NCBI GenBank assembly: GCA_027320105.1
Contig: DAHVMA010000099.1
Coordinates: 4,258 to 68,257 of the forward strand
Length of the DNA: 64,000 nt
DNA from: JAKAQB01 sp027320105
Lineage (GTDB): Bacteria > Actinomycetota > Acidimicrobiia > Acidimicrobiales > Palsa-688
Direction of reading: 5' to 3'
Below the pieces are notes generated by a model that was given only the letters and a program-made list of their open reading frames with translations, made no database searches and was not told the DNA's origin. Shown piece after piece: positions 52,226 through 61,066 of the stretch. A program made the position numbers and the translations under genes. How positions within the stretch are numbered: position 1 is the stretch's first letter; each line of letters starts with the position of its first letter.

Positions 52226-55176
52226 CGCCGTGTCCCGGTTGCTACCGGCAGGGAGAAGACCTCGGCGGCCGGCTTGAGCGGTCGCATGAGCCACACCGGG
52301 CGGCGGGTGGAGTCGGGGGAGTGGGTCCCCGCCGGGCGGGTCCTCGCCATCCACTGCCTGTAGACCTCGCGGGCCTTGCCGGTGTCGACGGCGATGTCCC
52401 CGTGGCTGTCGCCGGGCCGGGCGGGGGTGACCCGGACCGCCTGGTGCCAGCAGTGCATCCCCGAGATCGGATCTGGGTGCACTGGCATGGTCAGGTTCTG
52501 ATGGACCCCGGTGTCGGACCACCAGATGCGGCGGGTGTCGGCATCGGCGGAGCTGTAGGGCGCGACCCGTTCCCGGACGCGCATCGACCACCCGACGGCG
52601 CCGCGACCGAGCTCGACGGTGGCCATCATCCCGCCGGGGCTCACCTGGTCGTGGCCGGTGAGCTTCCAGCGGCCCATGTGGTGGCTGCAAGCGACGACGC
52701 CGGGGCGGATGCCCTCGGTGATCCACGCCTTGGCTACGAAGTAGCCGATGTCGGTGCTGACCCTGATGAGGTCTCCCGTGCGGGCAACTCCGACGCGGGC
52801 GGCGTCTTTGGGGTGGATCCATACGGGGTTGGTGTGGGACAGCTCGTCCAACCACTTGCTGTTGGCCGACCGGGTGTGGATCTGGGTCGGGAGGCGGAAG
52901 GTGGACAGGAGGACCATCTGGTCCGGCGCCAGCTCGCTCGGGTGGACGTGGCTGCGGATGTAGCCCGGCAGGGCGTGCTCGGGCCAGCCCCACGCGGCGA
53001 TGGTGGAGGAGTAGAACTCCAGGCGCCCCGACGGCGTCGGGAACCCTCGCCGGACGGTGCCGTCGACGAGGACCCCGACCGGCCGGCGGCCCTCGTCGTC
53101 GGGCGGGGGAGCGCCGAGGGGCACGAGGTTGTCCGACTCGGGCTTGGCGGCGGCGGTGTAGACCCGGCCGGTCGGGGTGACGCGGACGTCCTCGAGCTCG
53201 GCGGGGGGGACCTCCCCGGCGTACAGTGCGCCCTGGTACTTGGTGATCTCGAATGCCCCGTAGCGACGCATGTACTGCAGTGGGGTGACACCCTCGGCGG
53301 CGGCAGCCTCGGGCAGGCCGGACACGGAGTGCGCGAAAATCCAGCCGTGGTACTCGTAGACGGTGAGCTTCTCACCCGGGCGTTCCCGGGACTCGTGGTA
53401 CTGGCGGATGCCGAGGCTGCCGTCGGGGTCGATCCTCCATGACAGCTCGGTGTAGAGCTCGTTCTCCTCCCAGACCTCGCCGGGGTTGACCGACCGGGTA
53501 TCGGCGACGGTCTCGCCGAGCCGCTCGCGCGCGGCGCGCAGCACCGGCTGGCGGAAGCCGACCCACTGGCCGTCGTACTGCTCGTAGGAGTGGGTGTCGT
53601 GACGCTCGGAGGCGTGCCCCATCGGCAGCACCCAGTCAGCGAAGTAGGCCGACTCGTTCCATGTGGGGGTGAGCGCCACGTAGCAACCGACCTTGTCCGG
53701 ATCCGTGAGGACCTCCATCCACGACAGGCCGTCGGGATTGGTCCACACGGGGTTGTAGACCCGGGTGAAGTACGTGTCGAGCCGGCCGCGGCCGTCTTTC
53801 AGGAAGTGGGGGAGGAGGAAGCTCAGCTCGTTCTGCGCGAGGGGGAACTCGAGGGGCCAGGACAGCTCCTGCCACACCTTCGGGTGGGGCGGGGTGTGGA
53901 TGGGCCGAGGAACGTACTTGTTGTAGGCGTTGGGAAAGGTCCCACCGGGCGTGGCCACCGCCCCGAGCAGGGCGGCGAGGAAGAACGCGGTGCGGCTCAC
54001 CTGCCAGCCGCCGAGGTTGGAGGCCGCCGCGGAGCGCCAGGAGTGGCAGGACAAGGCGGTGCCCGCCCCGGCCACGACCTCGGCAACCTCGGCCAGGACA
54101 GCCGCGTCGATGCCGGATTCGGCCGCCGCGAGCTCGAAGCTGTAGCCGTCGTACTCCTCCGCCAGGGCTGCCTGGAAGGCTTCGAAGGTCTGCGGGCCGT
54201 CGTGGCGGCGGGCCTCCATGTACTCGCGCCAGTTCCACCAGTCGTGGACGAAGGCCCAGTTGACCCGACCCGTCGTGATGATGTGGCGGGCGACGGCGAG
54301 GTTGATCGCCGCCTCGGAGCCGGGCTGGGGCGACAGCCAGTAGTCGGCGTGGGTGGCGGTGTTGGACAGGCGCGTGTCGAGCACGATCACCTTGGCACCC
54401 TTGGCGCGCGCCTCGGTTATCCGTTGGGCGTGCGGGTTGAAGTAGTGGCCCGTTTCCAGGTGGGAGCTGATCAGGTAGATGACCTTGGCGTTGGCGTGGT
54501 CCGGGCTCGGCCGGTCGATCCCCGTCCAGAACTGGAATCCCGTGCGCCCGCCCGAGGAGCAGACGTTGGTGTGGCTGTTGTGGCCGTCCACCCCCCAGGA
54601 GGCGAGCACCCGCTCGGTGAAGCCGTCCTCCCCCGGCCGGCCGATGTGGATCATGATCTCGTTCTGGCGCCCCTCGACGATGGCTGCCCGCAGCCGGGCA
54701 GCGAGGGCGTCGAGCGCCTCGTCCCAGCTCACCCGCTCCCACTTGCCCTCCCCCCGCTGCCCTGCACGGCGCAGCGGGTACAAGATGCGGTCAGGGTCGG
54801 TCACCTGGTTGATCGTTGCCGGACCCTTTGCGCAGTTGCGCCCCCGCGAACCAGGGTGGGCAGGGTTGCCCTCGAACTTGCGGACCTGCAGCGTCGAGCG
54901 GTCGACGTAGGCGAGCAGCCCGCAGGCGGACTCACAGTTGAAGCAGGTCGTCGGCACCAGCATGGCGTGGCGCTCCACTCGCTCCGGCCACGCCCTGGAG
55001 TCGAGCTCGACCCAGTCGTCCCAGCGCTCGGGGGGCGGGAAGCCGGCCAGGAAGGTCTTGGCCGCCCCCTGGTAGAAGGTCTCGCCGCGGGCCTCGGTGG
55101 CAGCCCGGGCCGCAGAGACGCGCTCACCGAGGGCTCCGAGGTCAGGGGTGGGCGGCTGGGTGGGGCGCTTCGGCAT
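52222..55176 (-). CDS. molybdopterin (bis-MGD) oxidoreductase, catalytic subunit
   Basis: 984 residues. N-terminal [4Fe-4S] site C78, C81, C85, C115 (TTCFNCESACG ... GRNCAKGPATINQ), followed by molybdopterin domains (HIGRPGEDGFTERVLASWGV, then SHTNVCSSGGRTG with C206 as a likely molybdenum ligand, DTRLSNTATHADYWLSPQPG) and the C-terminal dinucleotide-binding domain (TNPVWIHPKDAARVGV, VRVTPARPG). No Tat signal, so it probably faces the cytoplasm. With the ferredoxin/NrfD partner it is of the PsrA/PhsA/SoeA/ActB class; a cytoplasmic sulfite dehydrogenase (SoeA-like) is one option, a polysulfide or arsenate-type enzyme another. Substrate unresolved. Confidence 0.88.
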   Translation of the reverse strand: MPKRPTQPPTPDLGALGERVSAARAATEARGETFYQGAAKTFLAGFPPPERWDDWVELDSRAWPERVERHAMLVPTTCFNCESACGLLAYVDRSTLQVRKFEGNPAHPGSRGRNCAKGPATINQVTDPDRILYPLRRAGQRGEGKWERVSWDEALDALAARLRAAIVEGRQNEIMIHIGRPGEDGFTERVLASWGVDGHNSHTNVCSSGGRTGFQFWTGIDRPSPDHANAKVIYLISSHLETGHYFNPHAQRITEARAKGAKVIVLDTRLSNTATHADYWLSPQPGSEAAINLAVARHIITTGRVNWAFVHDWWNWREYMEARRHDGPQTFEAFQAALAEEYDGYSFELAAAESGIDAAVLAEVAEVVAGAGTALSCHSWRSAAASNLGGWQVSRTAFFLAALLGAVATPGGTFPNAYNKYVPRPIHTPPHPKVWQELSWPLEFPLAQNELSFLLPHFLKDGRGRLDTYFTRVYNPVWTNPDGLSWMEVLTDPDKVGCYVALTPTWNESAYFADWVLPMGHASERHDTHSYEQYDGQWVGFRQPVLRAARERLGETVADTRSVNPGEVWEENELYTELSWRIDPDGSLGIRQYHESRERPGEKLTVYEYHGWIFAHSVSGLPEAAAAEGVTPLQYMRRYGAFEITKYQGALYAGEVPPAELEDVRVTPTGRVYTAAAKPESDNLVPLGAPPPDDEGRRPVGVLVDGTVRRGFPTPSGRLEFYSSTIAAWGWPEHALPGYIRSHVHPSELAPDQMVLLSTFRLPTQIHTRSANSKWLDELSHTNPVWIHPKDAARVGVARTGDLIRVSTDIGYFVAKAWITEGIRPGVVACSHHMGRWKLTGHDQVSPGGMMATVELGRGAVGWSMRVRERVAPYSSADADTRRIWWSDTGVHQNLTMPVHPDPISGMHCWHQAVRVTPARPGDSHGDIAVDTGKAREVYRQWMARTRPAGTHSPDSTRRPVWLMRPLKPAAEVFSLPVATGTRR

Positions 55177-55194
55177 CGGAACTGCAGCTTTCTG

Positions 55195-56763
55195 CTAGGC
55201 GAGGGGGACCGACTGGCCAGCCTGGACGTAGGAGTGCTCGTGGGCGAGGAGGCCGATCAGCGCGAACGGCACCGCGACCACCCCGATCCAAGGAGCCGCC
55301 ACCGCCACCGCCACCGTTGCGATCCCGATCCAGAAGGGGCCGGCGAAGCGTCCCCGGGTCATCTCGTGCGCCGCGAGGTGGGCGTGCGCAGTGGGGTGGG
55401 TGAGGGTGACCTCGCCGCCGACGAAGATCAAGTGGACGCCGGCGGCGACCGCGAGGGTCACCTCCAGGGCGCTGCTCGCTCCGACAGGGCCGAGGCCACC
55501 GGCCGCGAAGACAAGCAGCGAGGCGCTACCGACCACCGCCGCCTGCACCGCCAGGTGGGGCGGTAGCAGCGGGCTCTGCCAGAGGTCCCGGGCCTTGGCC
55601 TGGGGGAAGAGGAAGGCGGTGTAGATGGCCGTTGCGATCGCCCCGGCGAGCGCGAAACCGCCGATCACCGCCTCGGCGGTGTTGCCGGCCGGGGTGGGTA
55701 TGGCCGTGACCCCGGTGAGGATCGCCACGACGAGGAAAGCGCTGGCCGCCGCGCCATAGAAGCCGATTAGGAATGACCCGCGAACCATCCAGGACCGCCA
55801 GTGGTGGCGGGTGAAGATCAAGTAGAAGCGCATCGGGTGCTTCAGGTCCCAGATGAGCAGCACTCCGGTGACTGCGAGGAACGCCAGCGCCAGCGACGGC
55901 GCCACGTAACGCACCAACGGGCCCGAGAAGTCGAGCACCCCGGCATAGGCGAGCGCCAGTGCGACTGCCAGCGCGCCCGAGCCGATCCCCTTGGTCCAGG
56001 TGTAGAGGCTGACCCGCCAGCCCCAGGGGGCATGGTGGGGGACGTCGTAGGACAGCAGGGCGGCAGCCGAGGAGTTGTGGTGCGAGGGGTGCCCGGATGT
56101 GACCAGCTGGGGGTCGCTCGGGTCGCCCTGGGTCGCCCAGGCGTACAGGCCACCGTCGGGCCGGCGGGCGGCCAGCGGGTCGAGGGTCGCCTGGTGGGCG
56201 CCCCTGTAGTACAGACCGGGGCGGGTGTGCTTCTCCGGGCGGCGCACCGCGACCGGCTCGCGCTGGACGATCTTCGCCACCTTCGAGGTGGGGTCGTTGA
56301 GGTCGCCGACCAGGATCGCCTCGGTGGGGCACACAGACACGCACGCCGGCTCCAGGCCGACCTCGAGGCGGTGGGCGCAGAAGTTGCACTTCTCGGCCGA
56401 GTGATCCTCGGGGTTGATGAAGATGGCGTCGTACGGGCAGGCAGCCATGCATGCCTTGCAGCCGATGCAGATCGACTTGTCGAAGTCGACGATCCCGTCG
56501 GGACGGCGGTACATCGCCTCGGTCGGGCAGACTGTGACGCACGGGGCGTCGGAGCACTGGTTGCATCGCGTCACCTGGAAGTTGCGCCGCACGTGGGGGA
56601 ACGTGCCGACTTCCACCGACTTCACGTAGGTGCGGGTAACCCCGAGAGGCACCGAGTTCTCGCTCTTGCACGCCGTGGTGCACGCATGGCAGCCGATGCA
56701 CCGGGTCTGGTCGAGCACCTTGACCCAGCGAGGAGGCACCTCTTGCTCGGCGGCAATCATCAC
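55195..56763 (-). CDS. fused four-cluster ferredoxin and NrfD-type quinone-interacting membrane subunit
   Basis: 522 residues. The first 190 carry four [4Fe-4S] motifs: CIGCHACTTAC, CNQCSDAPCVTVCP, CIGCKACMAACP and CNFCAHRLEVGLEPACVSVCP. From about 240 on there are eight or so membrane helices of NrfD/PsrC type (WKxGIGSGALAVALALAYAG-like start, DLKHPMRFYLIFTRHHWRSW). These two parts are normally separate B and C subunits. It would move electrons between the quinone pool and the molybdoenzyme. GTG at 56763 has TAGCTT 7 nt upstream (overlapping the lysR stop) and no ribosome site; ATG at 56760 is the alternative start. Confidence 0.88.
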   Translation of the reverse strand: MMIAAEQEVPPRWVKVLDQTRCIGCHACTTACKSENSVPLGVTRTYVKSVEVGTFPHVRRNFQVTRCNQCSDAPCVTVCPTEAMYRRPDGIVDFDKSICIGCKACMAACPYDAIFINPEDHSAEKCNFCAHRLEVGLEPACVSVCPTEAILVGDLNDPTSKVAKIVQREPVAVRRPEKHTRPGLYYRGAHQATLDPLAARRPDGGLYAWATQGDPSDPQLVTSGHPSHHNSSAAALLSYDVPHHAPWGWRVSLYTWTKGIGSGALAVALALAYAGVLDFSGPLVRYVAPSLALAFLAVTGVLLIWDLKHPMRFYLIFTRHHWRSWMVRGSFLIGFYGAAASAFLVVAILTGVTAIPTPAGNTAEAVIGGFALAGAIATAIYTAFLFPQAKARDLWQSPLLPPHLAVQAAVVGSASLLVFAAGGLGPVGASSALEVTLAVAAGVHLIFVGGEVTLTHPTAHAHLAAHEMTRGRFAGPFWIGIATVAVAVAAPWIGVVAVPFALIGLLAHEHSYVQAGQSVPLA

Positions 56764-56773
56764 CCGCTGGAAG

Positions 56774-57766
56774 CTACGGCCGAGCAGCGTTCCCAGGTAG
56801 CCCTCGACGGCTTGGCTCCCCCCAAGCTACGCTTGGGGGGAGGGGATCACCGGCCGGCGGCGCCGGGCGGGCGACGGCGAGCAACTGGCTTCCGAGCAGT
56901 CCGGGGCCGGTCCTCGTGCTCCAGACCGCTCGGATGGTCCGTGCCAGGTTGATCCCATCCACCTCGACCCGGCACAGCTCACCAGTGGCGACGTCGGCGG
57001 CGGCGGCGAGGCTGCTCAGCACCGCCGGTCCCTCTTCCCGGCGGGCGGCGGCCAGGATGGCAGCAGACGACCCGAGCTCGAGGCGGGAGCGGACGCCGCC
57101 CCAGGGTTGCAGCACCTCCTCGAGCACCTCACGGGTGCCCGAGCCGCGCTCGCGTACGATGAGGTCAACCTGGGCGAGGTCCGCTCCGCCCAGGGATCGC
57201 CGGCGGCGGCTCCAGGGGTGGCGAGGGGTCACCACCACCACCAGGGTGTCGGTGGCTATGGCCTCGGAGCCCATCCCTGGCACCGGCCGGTCGGGCCCCT
57301 CCACGAAGCCGACGTCGACCCTGCCCTGCTCGACGGCGGCCAGCACCTGGCTCGAGTTCTCCACCTCGAGTGTCACGGCCAACTCCGGCAGCTGGCCGTG
57401 CAGCGCCTCTATCCAAGCAGGGACCAAGTGCTCGGCGACGGTGAACGAGGCCGCTACCCGCAGGCGGGCCGCCGATCCGGACCTCAGCCGGTCGGCGACA
57501 CCCGCCAGGCCGGCGACGGCCTCGAGCACGCCGCGGGCGGCGGCGACGACCTCGACGCCGTCGGGCGTGAGCCGGGTGCCCGACGGGTCGCGTTGCAAGA
57601 GCCGGAGCCCGAGGGCGCGCTCGAGGCCGGTCATCCGCATGCTGACGGCCGGCTGGGACAATCCGAAGCGGTTGGCTGCCTGGCCGAGGCTGCCGGTCTC
57701 GGCTACCGCCACGAGCAACTCGAGCTGCCGCAGCTCCACGGTGGCGCCCGGCCTCATGGGTGACAT
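56774..57766 (-). CDS. LysR-family transcription regulator
   Basis: 330 residues. Winged helix at the N-terminus (LRQLELLVAVAETGSLGQAA, RFGLSQPAVSMRMTGLERAL) and a two-lobed effector domain (RLRVAASFTVAEHLVPAWIE). The ATG at 57766 has GAGGTGG upstream. It ends 10 nt before the ferredoxin/NrfD gene on the same strand, so it is probably the operon's regulator and co-transcribed. Relatives named CysB/CbbR-like control sulfur or carbon assimilation, but subfamily cannot be fixed by eye. Confidence 0.9.
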   Translation of the reverse strand: MSPMRPGATVELRQLELLVAVAETGSLGQAANRFGLSQPAVSMRMTGLERALGLRLLQRDPSGTRLTPDGVEVVAAARGVLEAVAGLAGVADRLRSGSAARLRVAASFTVAEHLVPAWIEALHGQLPELAVTLEVENSSQVLAAVEQGRVDVGFVEGPDRPVPGMGSEAIATDTLVVVVTPRHPWSRRRRSLGGADLAQVDLIVRERGSGTREVLEEVLQPWGGVRSRLELGSSAAILAAARREEGPAVLSSLAAAADVATGELCRVEVDGINLARTIRAVWSTRTGPGLLGSQLLAVARPAPPAGDPLPPSVAWGEPSRRGLPGNAARP

Positions 57767-57809
57767 GATGCACCACCTCGGCCGGCGGGGCGGGTTGGGT
57801 CGGGTCGGG

Positions 57810-57893
57810 TGCCCAGGGCGGGACTCGAACCCGCACGCCCTTGCAGGCAGGAACTTTTGAGGCTCCCGTGTCTGCCGATTCCACCACCTGGGC
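57810..57893 (-). tRNA. tRNA-Leu (anticodon CAA)
   Basis: 84-nt class II tRNA. Acceptor stem GCCCAGG (57893-57887) pairs with CCTGGGC; anticodon stem GGAGC/GTTCC with loop CTCAAAA gives anticodon CAA (UUG codon); a long variable arm follows; T-arm GCGGG-TTCGAGT-CCCGC. Discriminator A at 57810. The 3' CCA is not encoded. Confidence 0.95.
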
Positions 57894-57936
57894 TCGGCGG
57901 CAACCGTACTACGCCGCCCCGCCCGGGCCCCTGCCG

Positions 57937-58815
57937 TCAGGCGATGACGAGCACCGCCACGCCGACGCACACAATGGAGGCAGCGACGACCCGCCGGGCC
58001 GCCGAGCCCTCGTGGAGCACGACTGCGCCGAGGAGGGCGGCGGCTACGACGCTGGTCTCGCGCAGGGCCGACACGACCCCGAGGTCGAGGCGCGTCTGCG
58101 CCCACAGCACGGCGCAGTAGGTGGCGACGGAGAGGGCGCCACCGAAGGTGCCGATCGCCCACGTCCGGGAGGGAGCGGCGGGGAGAAGCCGGCGGCGCCA
58201 CAGGCCGAGGCCGATGACGAGGACCCCCGACTCGGCCAGGAACAGCACGCCGGCGTAGCCGAGGGTGTTGTGGGCGTGGCGGACGCCGAGCCCGTCGCTG
58301 AGGCTGTAGGCGGCGATCACCACGCCGGTTGCCACGGCGAGAACCGTGGCGCGCCGGTCGCCGCCGGGGGCCCCGCCGACGAGCCACACCAGGCTCACGA
58401 GGCCGCCGGCGATGATGGCGATGCCGACGAGTTGGAGCGGGCTGAGTCGCTCCCCGGCGGCGAGCGCGGCGCCGCCGGTGACGAGCAGCGGTGCCAGGCC
58501 CCGGGCGAGGGGGTACACCCGGCTCAGGTCGCCGAGGCGGTAGGAGTTGAGGAGGCTGAGGTTGTAGACGACGTGCAGGCAGACCGACGTGGCCAGGTAG
58601 GGCCAGGCGGCTGCCCGCGGGGAGCCTGCGGCCGCCCACAGCGCCGCTCCACCGATCGCAGCGCTCCCGCTGATCAGCCAGAAGGCGACGACCTGGTCGG
58701 CGATGATCTTGGCGCAGAGGTTCCAGCCGGCGTGCGCTACCGCAGCGGCGAGCACGACGGCGACGACGACCCCGGGAGGCCCCGCCCTGCCGACTGCTGC
58801 CAAGCCTGTTGCCAC
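57937..58815 (-). CDS. EamA/DMT-superfamily transporter
   Basis: 292 residues, ten predicted membrane helices in two repeats of five, as in EamA carriers. HAGWNLCAKIIADQVVAFWL at the start of repeat one, YPLARGLAPLLVTGGAALAA with GERLSPLQLVGIAIIAGGL closing it, and a matching ALRETSVVAAALLGAVVLHE in repeat two. These export metabolites or amino acids; substrate unknown. GTG at 58815 has AAAGGAG 8 nt upstream. Divergent from phoU, sharing the PHO-box region. Confidence 0.85.
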   Translation of the reverse strand: MATGLAAVGRAGPPGVVVAVVLAAAVAHAGWNLCAKIIADQVVAFWLISGSAAIGGAALWAAAGSPRAAAWPYLATSVCLHVVYNLSLLNSYRLGDLSRVYPLARGLAPLLVTGGAALAAGERLSPLQLVGIAIIAGGLVSLVWLVGGAPGGDRRATVLAVATGVVIAAYSLSDGLGVRHAHNTLGYAGVLFLAESGVLVIGLGLWRRRLLPAAPSRTWAIGTFGGALSVATYCAVLWAQTRLDLGVVSALRETSVVAAALLGAVVLHEGSAARRVVAASIVCVGVAVLVIA

Positions 58816-58877
58816 TCCTCCGGCTCCTTTCCCTCCGCAGCAGTCCTGTCACATCGGGCCAGGGATGTCAACGGCAA

Positions 58878-58900
58878 CGTGAACAACGGGTGAACAGGCG
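58878..58900 (-). promoter_or_regulatory. PHO box (PhoP-binding direct repeat)
   Basis: Read on the minus strand there are two 11-nt direct units, GTTCACCCGTT and GTTCACGTTGC, matching the actinobacterial PhoP consensus (GTTCACC-type 7-mer plus 4 nt). The 11-nt period is exact (GTGAAC at 58879 and 58890 on the plus strand). It overlaps the -35 position of the phoU promoter. Confidence 0.72.
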
Positions 58901-58916
58901 GGAACCCCCCGTTGGG

Positions 58917-58922
58917 TAGGTT
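58917..58922 (+). promoter_or_regulatory. -10 box of phoU
   Basis: TAGGTT, 6 nt before the GTG at 58929; leaderless layout with the PHO box in place of a -35 element. Confidence 0.6.
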
Positions 58923-58928
58923 CGTTCC

Positions 58929-59540
58929 GTGGAGTCACTGAAGGACCTGAAGGACGCGGTGGTCGAGATGTTCGCCCTCGTCAGCGAGGCGCTCGCCCGG
59001 GCCACGGCCGCGCTCCTCGATGCCGACACCCGCCTGGCCGAAGCGGTGGTGGCGGCCGACGACGAGATCGACGCCCGCACCGCCGCCCTCACCACCACCA
59101 TATGGGAGCTGGTCGACCGCGGCGGCTCCGACCGGCCGCCGCTTCGCGACCTCGTCGGCCTGCTCCTGATCCTCCCCGAGCTAGAGCGTTCCGCCGACCT
59201 GGCTGAGCACATCGCCCAACGAGCGCAGAAGAACCTGGGTGCCGACATGAGCCCCGTCAGCCGAGGGATCGTCGCCCGCATGGGCCACGTCGCCGTCGAG
59301 ATGTGGCAGTCGACCACCGCCGCCTACGCGACCCGCCAGACCGGCAGCACCGAGCTCGACGAAGCCGACGAGGAGCTCGACATCCTCCACGACCGGCTCA
59401 CCACCGAGGTCGCTACGGGGGCAATGGAGCCCGCCGTCGCTGCCCAGGTCACCCTCGTTGCCCGCTTCTACGAGCGCCTTGGCGACCATGCGGTCAACCT
59501 CGCCCGCCGCAGCGACACCCTGCCGCCGCCGCCCGTGTGA
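58929..59540 (+). CDS. phoU: phosphate-signalling protein PhoU-like
   Basis: 203 residues, two repeated three-helix bundles. The first has ADDEIDARTAALTTTIWELV and LVGLLLILPELERSADLAEHIA, the second DEADEELDILHDRLTTEVA and LVARFYERLGDHAVNLAR, carrying the E/D-xxx-D and R-xxD-H metal motifs of PhoU. PhoU turns down the phosphate sensor kinase and Pst transport. No pst gene is in the window. The GTG start follows a TAGGTT box and a PHO box. Confidence 0.92.
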   Translation: MESLKDLKDAVVEMFALVSEALARATAALLDADTRLAEAVVAADDEIDARTAALTTTIWELVDRGGSDRPPLRDLVGLLLILPELERSADLAEHIAQRAQKNLGADMSPVSRGIVARMGHVAVEMWQSTTAAYATRQTGSTELDEADEELDILHDRLTTEVATGAMEPAVAAQVTLVARFYERLGDHAVNLARRSDTLPPPPV

Positions 59541-59573
59541 GATCGCCGGTCGCGGCGAGCAGGCGCCCCCGCG

Positions 59574-61058
59574 TCACGAGGAAGACGGTGGGGGAGGAGA
59601 CGTCGGTACCGGCGCACATTGCCCCCAGCTCCCGATCGGCGGTGAGGGCTCCTCCTCCTCCACGGTGGGCAGCACGATGCGCACGAGGGTGCCCCCGCCG
59701 GGGGGCTGGATGATCTGCACTGCTCCGCCGTGGCCCGTCACCACGTCCCTGACGATGGCGAGGCCGAGGCCGGAGCCCGGCATCGAGCGCGCCGACGCCG
59801 CCCGGTAGAAGCGGTCGAAGATCCGGGGGAGGTCCTGGGGCTCGATGCCCGGGCCGTGGTCGCGGATGTCGAGGATCCATGCGCCGTTGCGCACGAGCCG
59901 GACCTCGACCCTGCCGCCGGGCGGGCTCCACTTCGCCGCGTTGTCGAGCACGTTGAGCACGGCCCGCTCGAGCATCACGGGATGGGCGCGGACCGATCCG
60001 GGGGTGAGCGAGGAGTCGAATCTCAACGAGGGAGCCCGCCGGCGGGCCCGGTCGACGGCGCGCCCGACGAGCGTGTCGAGGCGAGCCTCGGTCGGCTCGA
60101 CCTGTGCCTGCTCGTCCTGGCGGGCCGTCTCGACGATGTCACCGATGAGGGCAGTCAACTCCTCGAGCTGGTCACGCACGTCGTCGAGCAGGGCGCTGCG
60201 GTCCTGTTGGGGGAGGTCGCCGGCGCGCATCAGGAGCTCGACGTTGGTGCGCAGGCTCGTGAGCGGCGTGCGCAGCTCGTGGCCGGCGTCGGAGACCAGT
60301 TGCGCCTGCTGCTGGCGGGACAGCCGGAGCGCTTCCAGCATGGCGTTGAACGCGTGGGCCAGCCGGGCCAGCTCGTCGTCGCCTCGCTGCTCGATGGTGG
60401 CGTCGAGGCTCTGGGTGGCGGCGACGTGCTCGGCGGCGGCGCGGAGGTGCTCGACGGGCCGGATCGTGGCCCGGGCAATGGCGGTGCCGATGGCGAGGGC
60501 GACGGCGATGCCGCCGGCGGTGACGAAGGCGAGTATGAGGCGGAGGTCGGCGAGGGCCCGGTAGACGTCCGACAGGGGCCGTCCGATGAGCAGGACCGCT
60601 GGGATCGGCTGGGGGAACCTCGGGATCTCCACCTTCATGGCGATGACTCGGTAGGGGGTGGCGCCTATGGTCTGGTCGGTGTAGCGCACGGCGGGGCCGC
60701 TGCCCTTGGCCATCGCCAGCTCCGTCGTCGTGGGCGCGAACGTGGTGGTGCCCGGGCCGGCCGGCGAGAATCCGCCCATGGCGTTGGGAACGTAGATGGG
60801 TCCGTTGCCGGCGACGACTTGGACGCGCTCGCCGGCTGTGCCGGCGTAGCGGATGGCGGACTCCTGTGCCGGGCCGGTGAAGCTCTGCTTGATCGAGCGC
60901 TGCTGGGTGGCCAGCTCGTGTTGGACCTGGGCGTGCAGCTCCTGGGCCACGAGCAGGTAGGACGCCAGGGCGGCGAGCGCGATCGTGACGCCGACCGCCA
61001 GAGCGACAAGGCCTGAGAGACGGGCTTCGAACGAGGGGCGCCGCTCGAAGATGGCCAC
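59574..61058 (-). CDS. MprB-like membrane sensor histidine kinase
   Basis: 494 residues. Helix at about 15-40, an extracytoplasmic domain to about 165, helix near 170-195, HAMP (RPVEHLRAAAEHVAATQSLD), H-box (LVSDAGHELRTPLTSLRTNV), N-box (LDNAAKWSPPGG), G1/F/G2 boxes (DHGPGIEPQDLPRIFDRFYR, GSGLGLAIV). The layout and C-terminal VLPTVEEEE match mycobacterial MprB. GTG at 61058 is 8 nt after the regulator gene. Note the PHO box nearby; this pair is MprAB-like rather than clearly PhoPR. Confidence 0.9.
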   Translation of the reverse strand: MAIFERRPSFEARLSGLVALAVGVTIALAALASYLLVAQELHAQVQHELATQQRSIKQSFTGPAQESAIRYAGTAGERVQVVAGNGPIYVPNAMGGFSPAGPGTTTFAPTTTELAMAKGSGPAVRYTDQTIGATPYRVIAMKVEIPRFPQPIPAVLLIGRPLSDVYRALADLRLILAFVTAGGIAVALAIGTAIARATIRPVEHLRAAAEHVAATQSLDATIEQRGDDELARLAHAFNAMLEALRLSRQQQAQLVSDAGHELRTPLTSLRTNVELLMRAGDLPQQDRSALLDDVRDQLEELTALIGDIVETARQDEQAQVEPTEARLDTLVGRAVDRARRRAPSLRFDSSLTPGSVRAHPVMLERAVLNVLDNAAKWSPPGGRVEVRLVRNGAWILDIRDHGPGIEPQDLPRIFDRFYRAASARSMPGSGLGLAIVRDVVTGHGGAVQIIQPPGGGTLVRIVLPTVEEEEPSPPIGSWGQCAPVPTSPPPPSSS

Positions 61059-61066
61059 GCCGGGCC

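Noticed and set aside
56771..56776. TAGCTT as a firm independent promoter for the ferredoxin/NrfD gene
   Set aside because: It overlaps the lysR stop codon and the 10-nt gap suggests co-transcription; kept only as a weak candidate.
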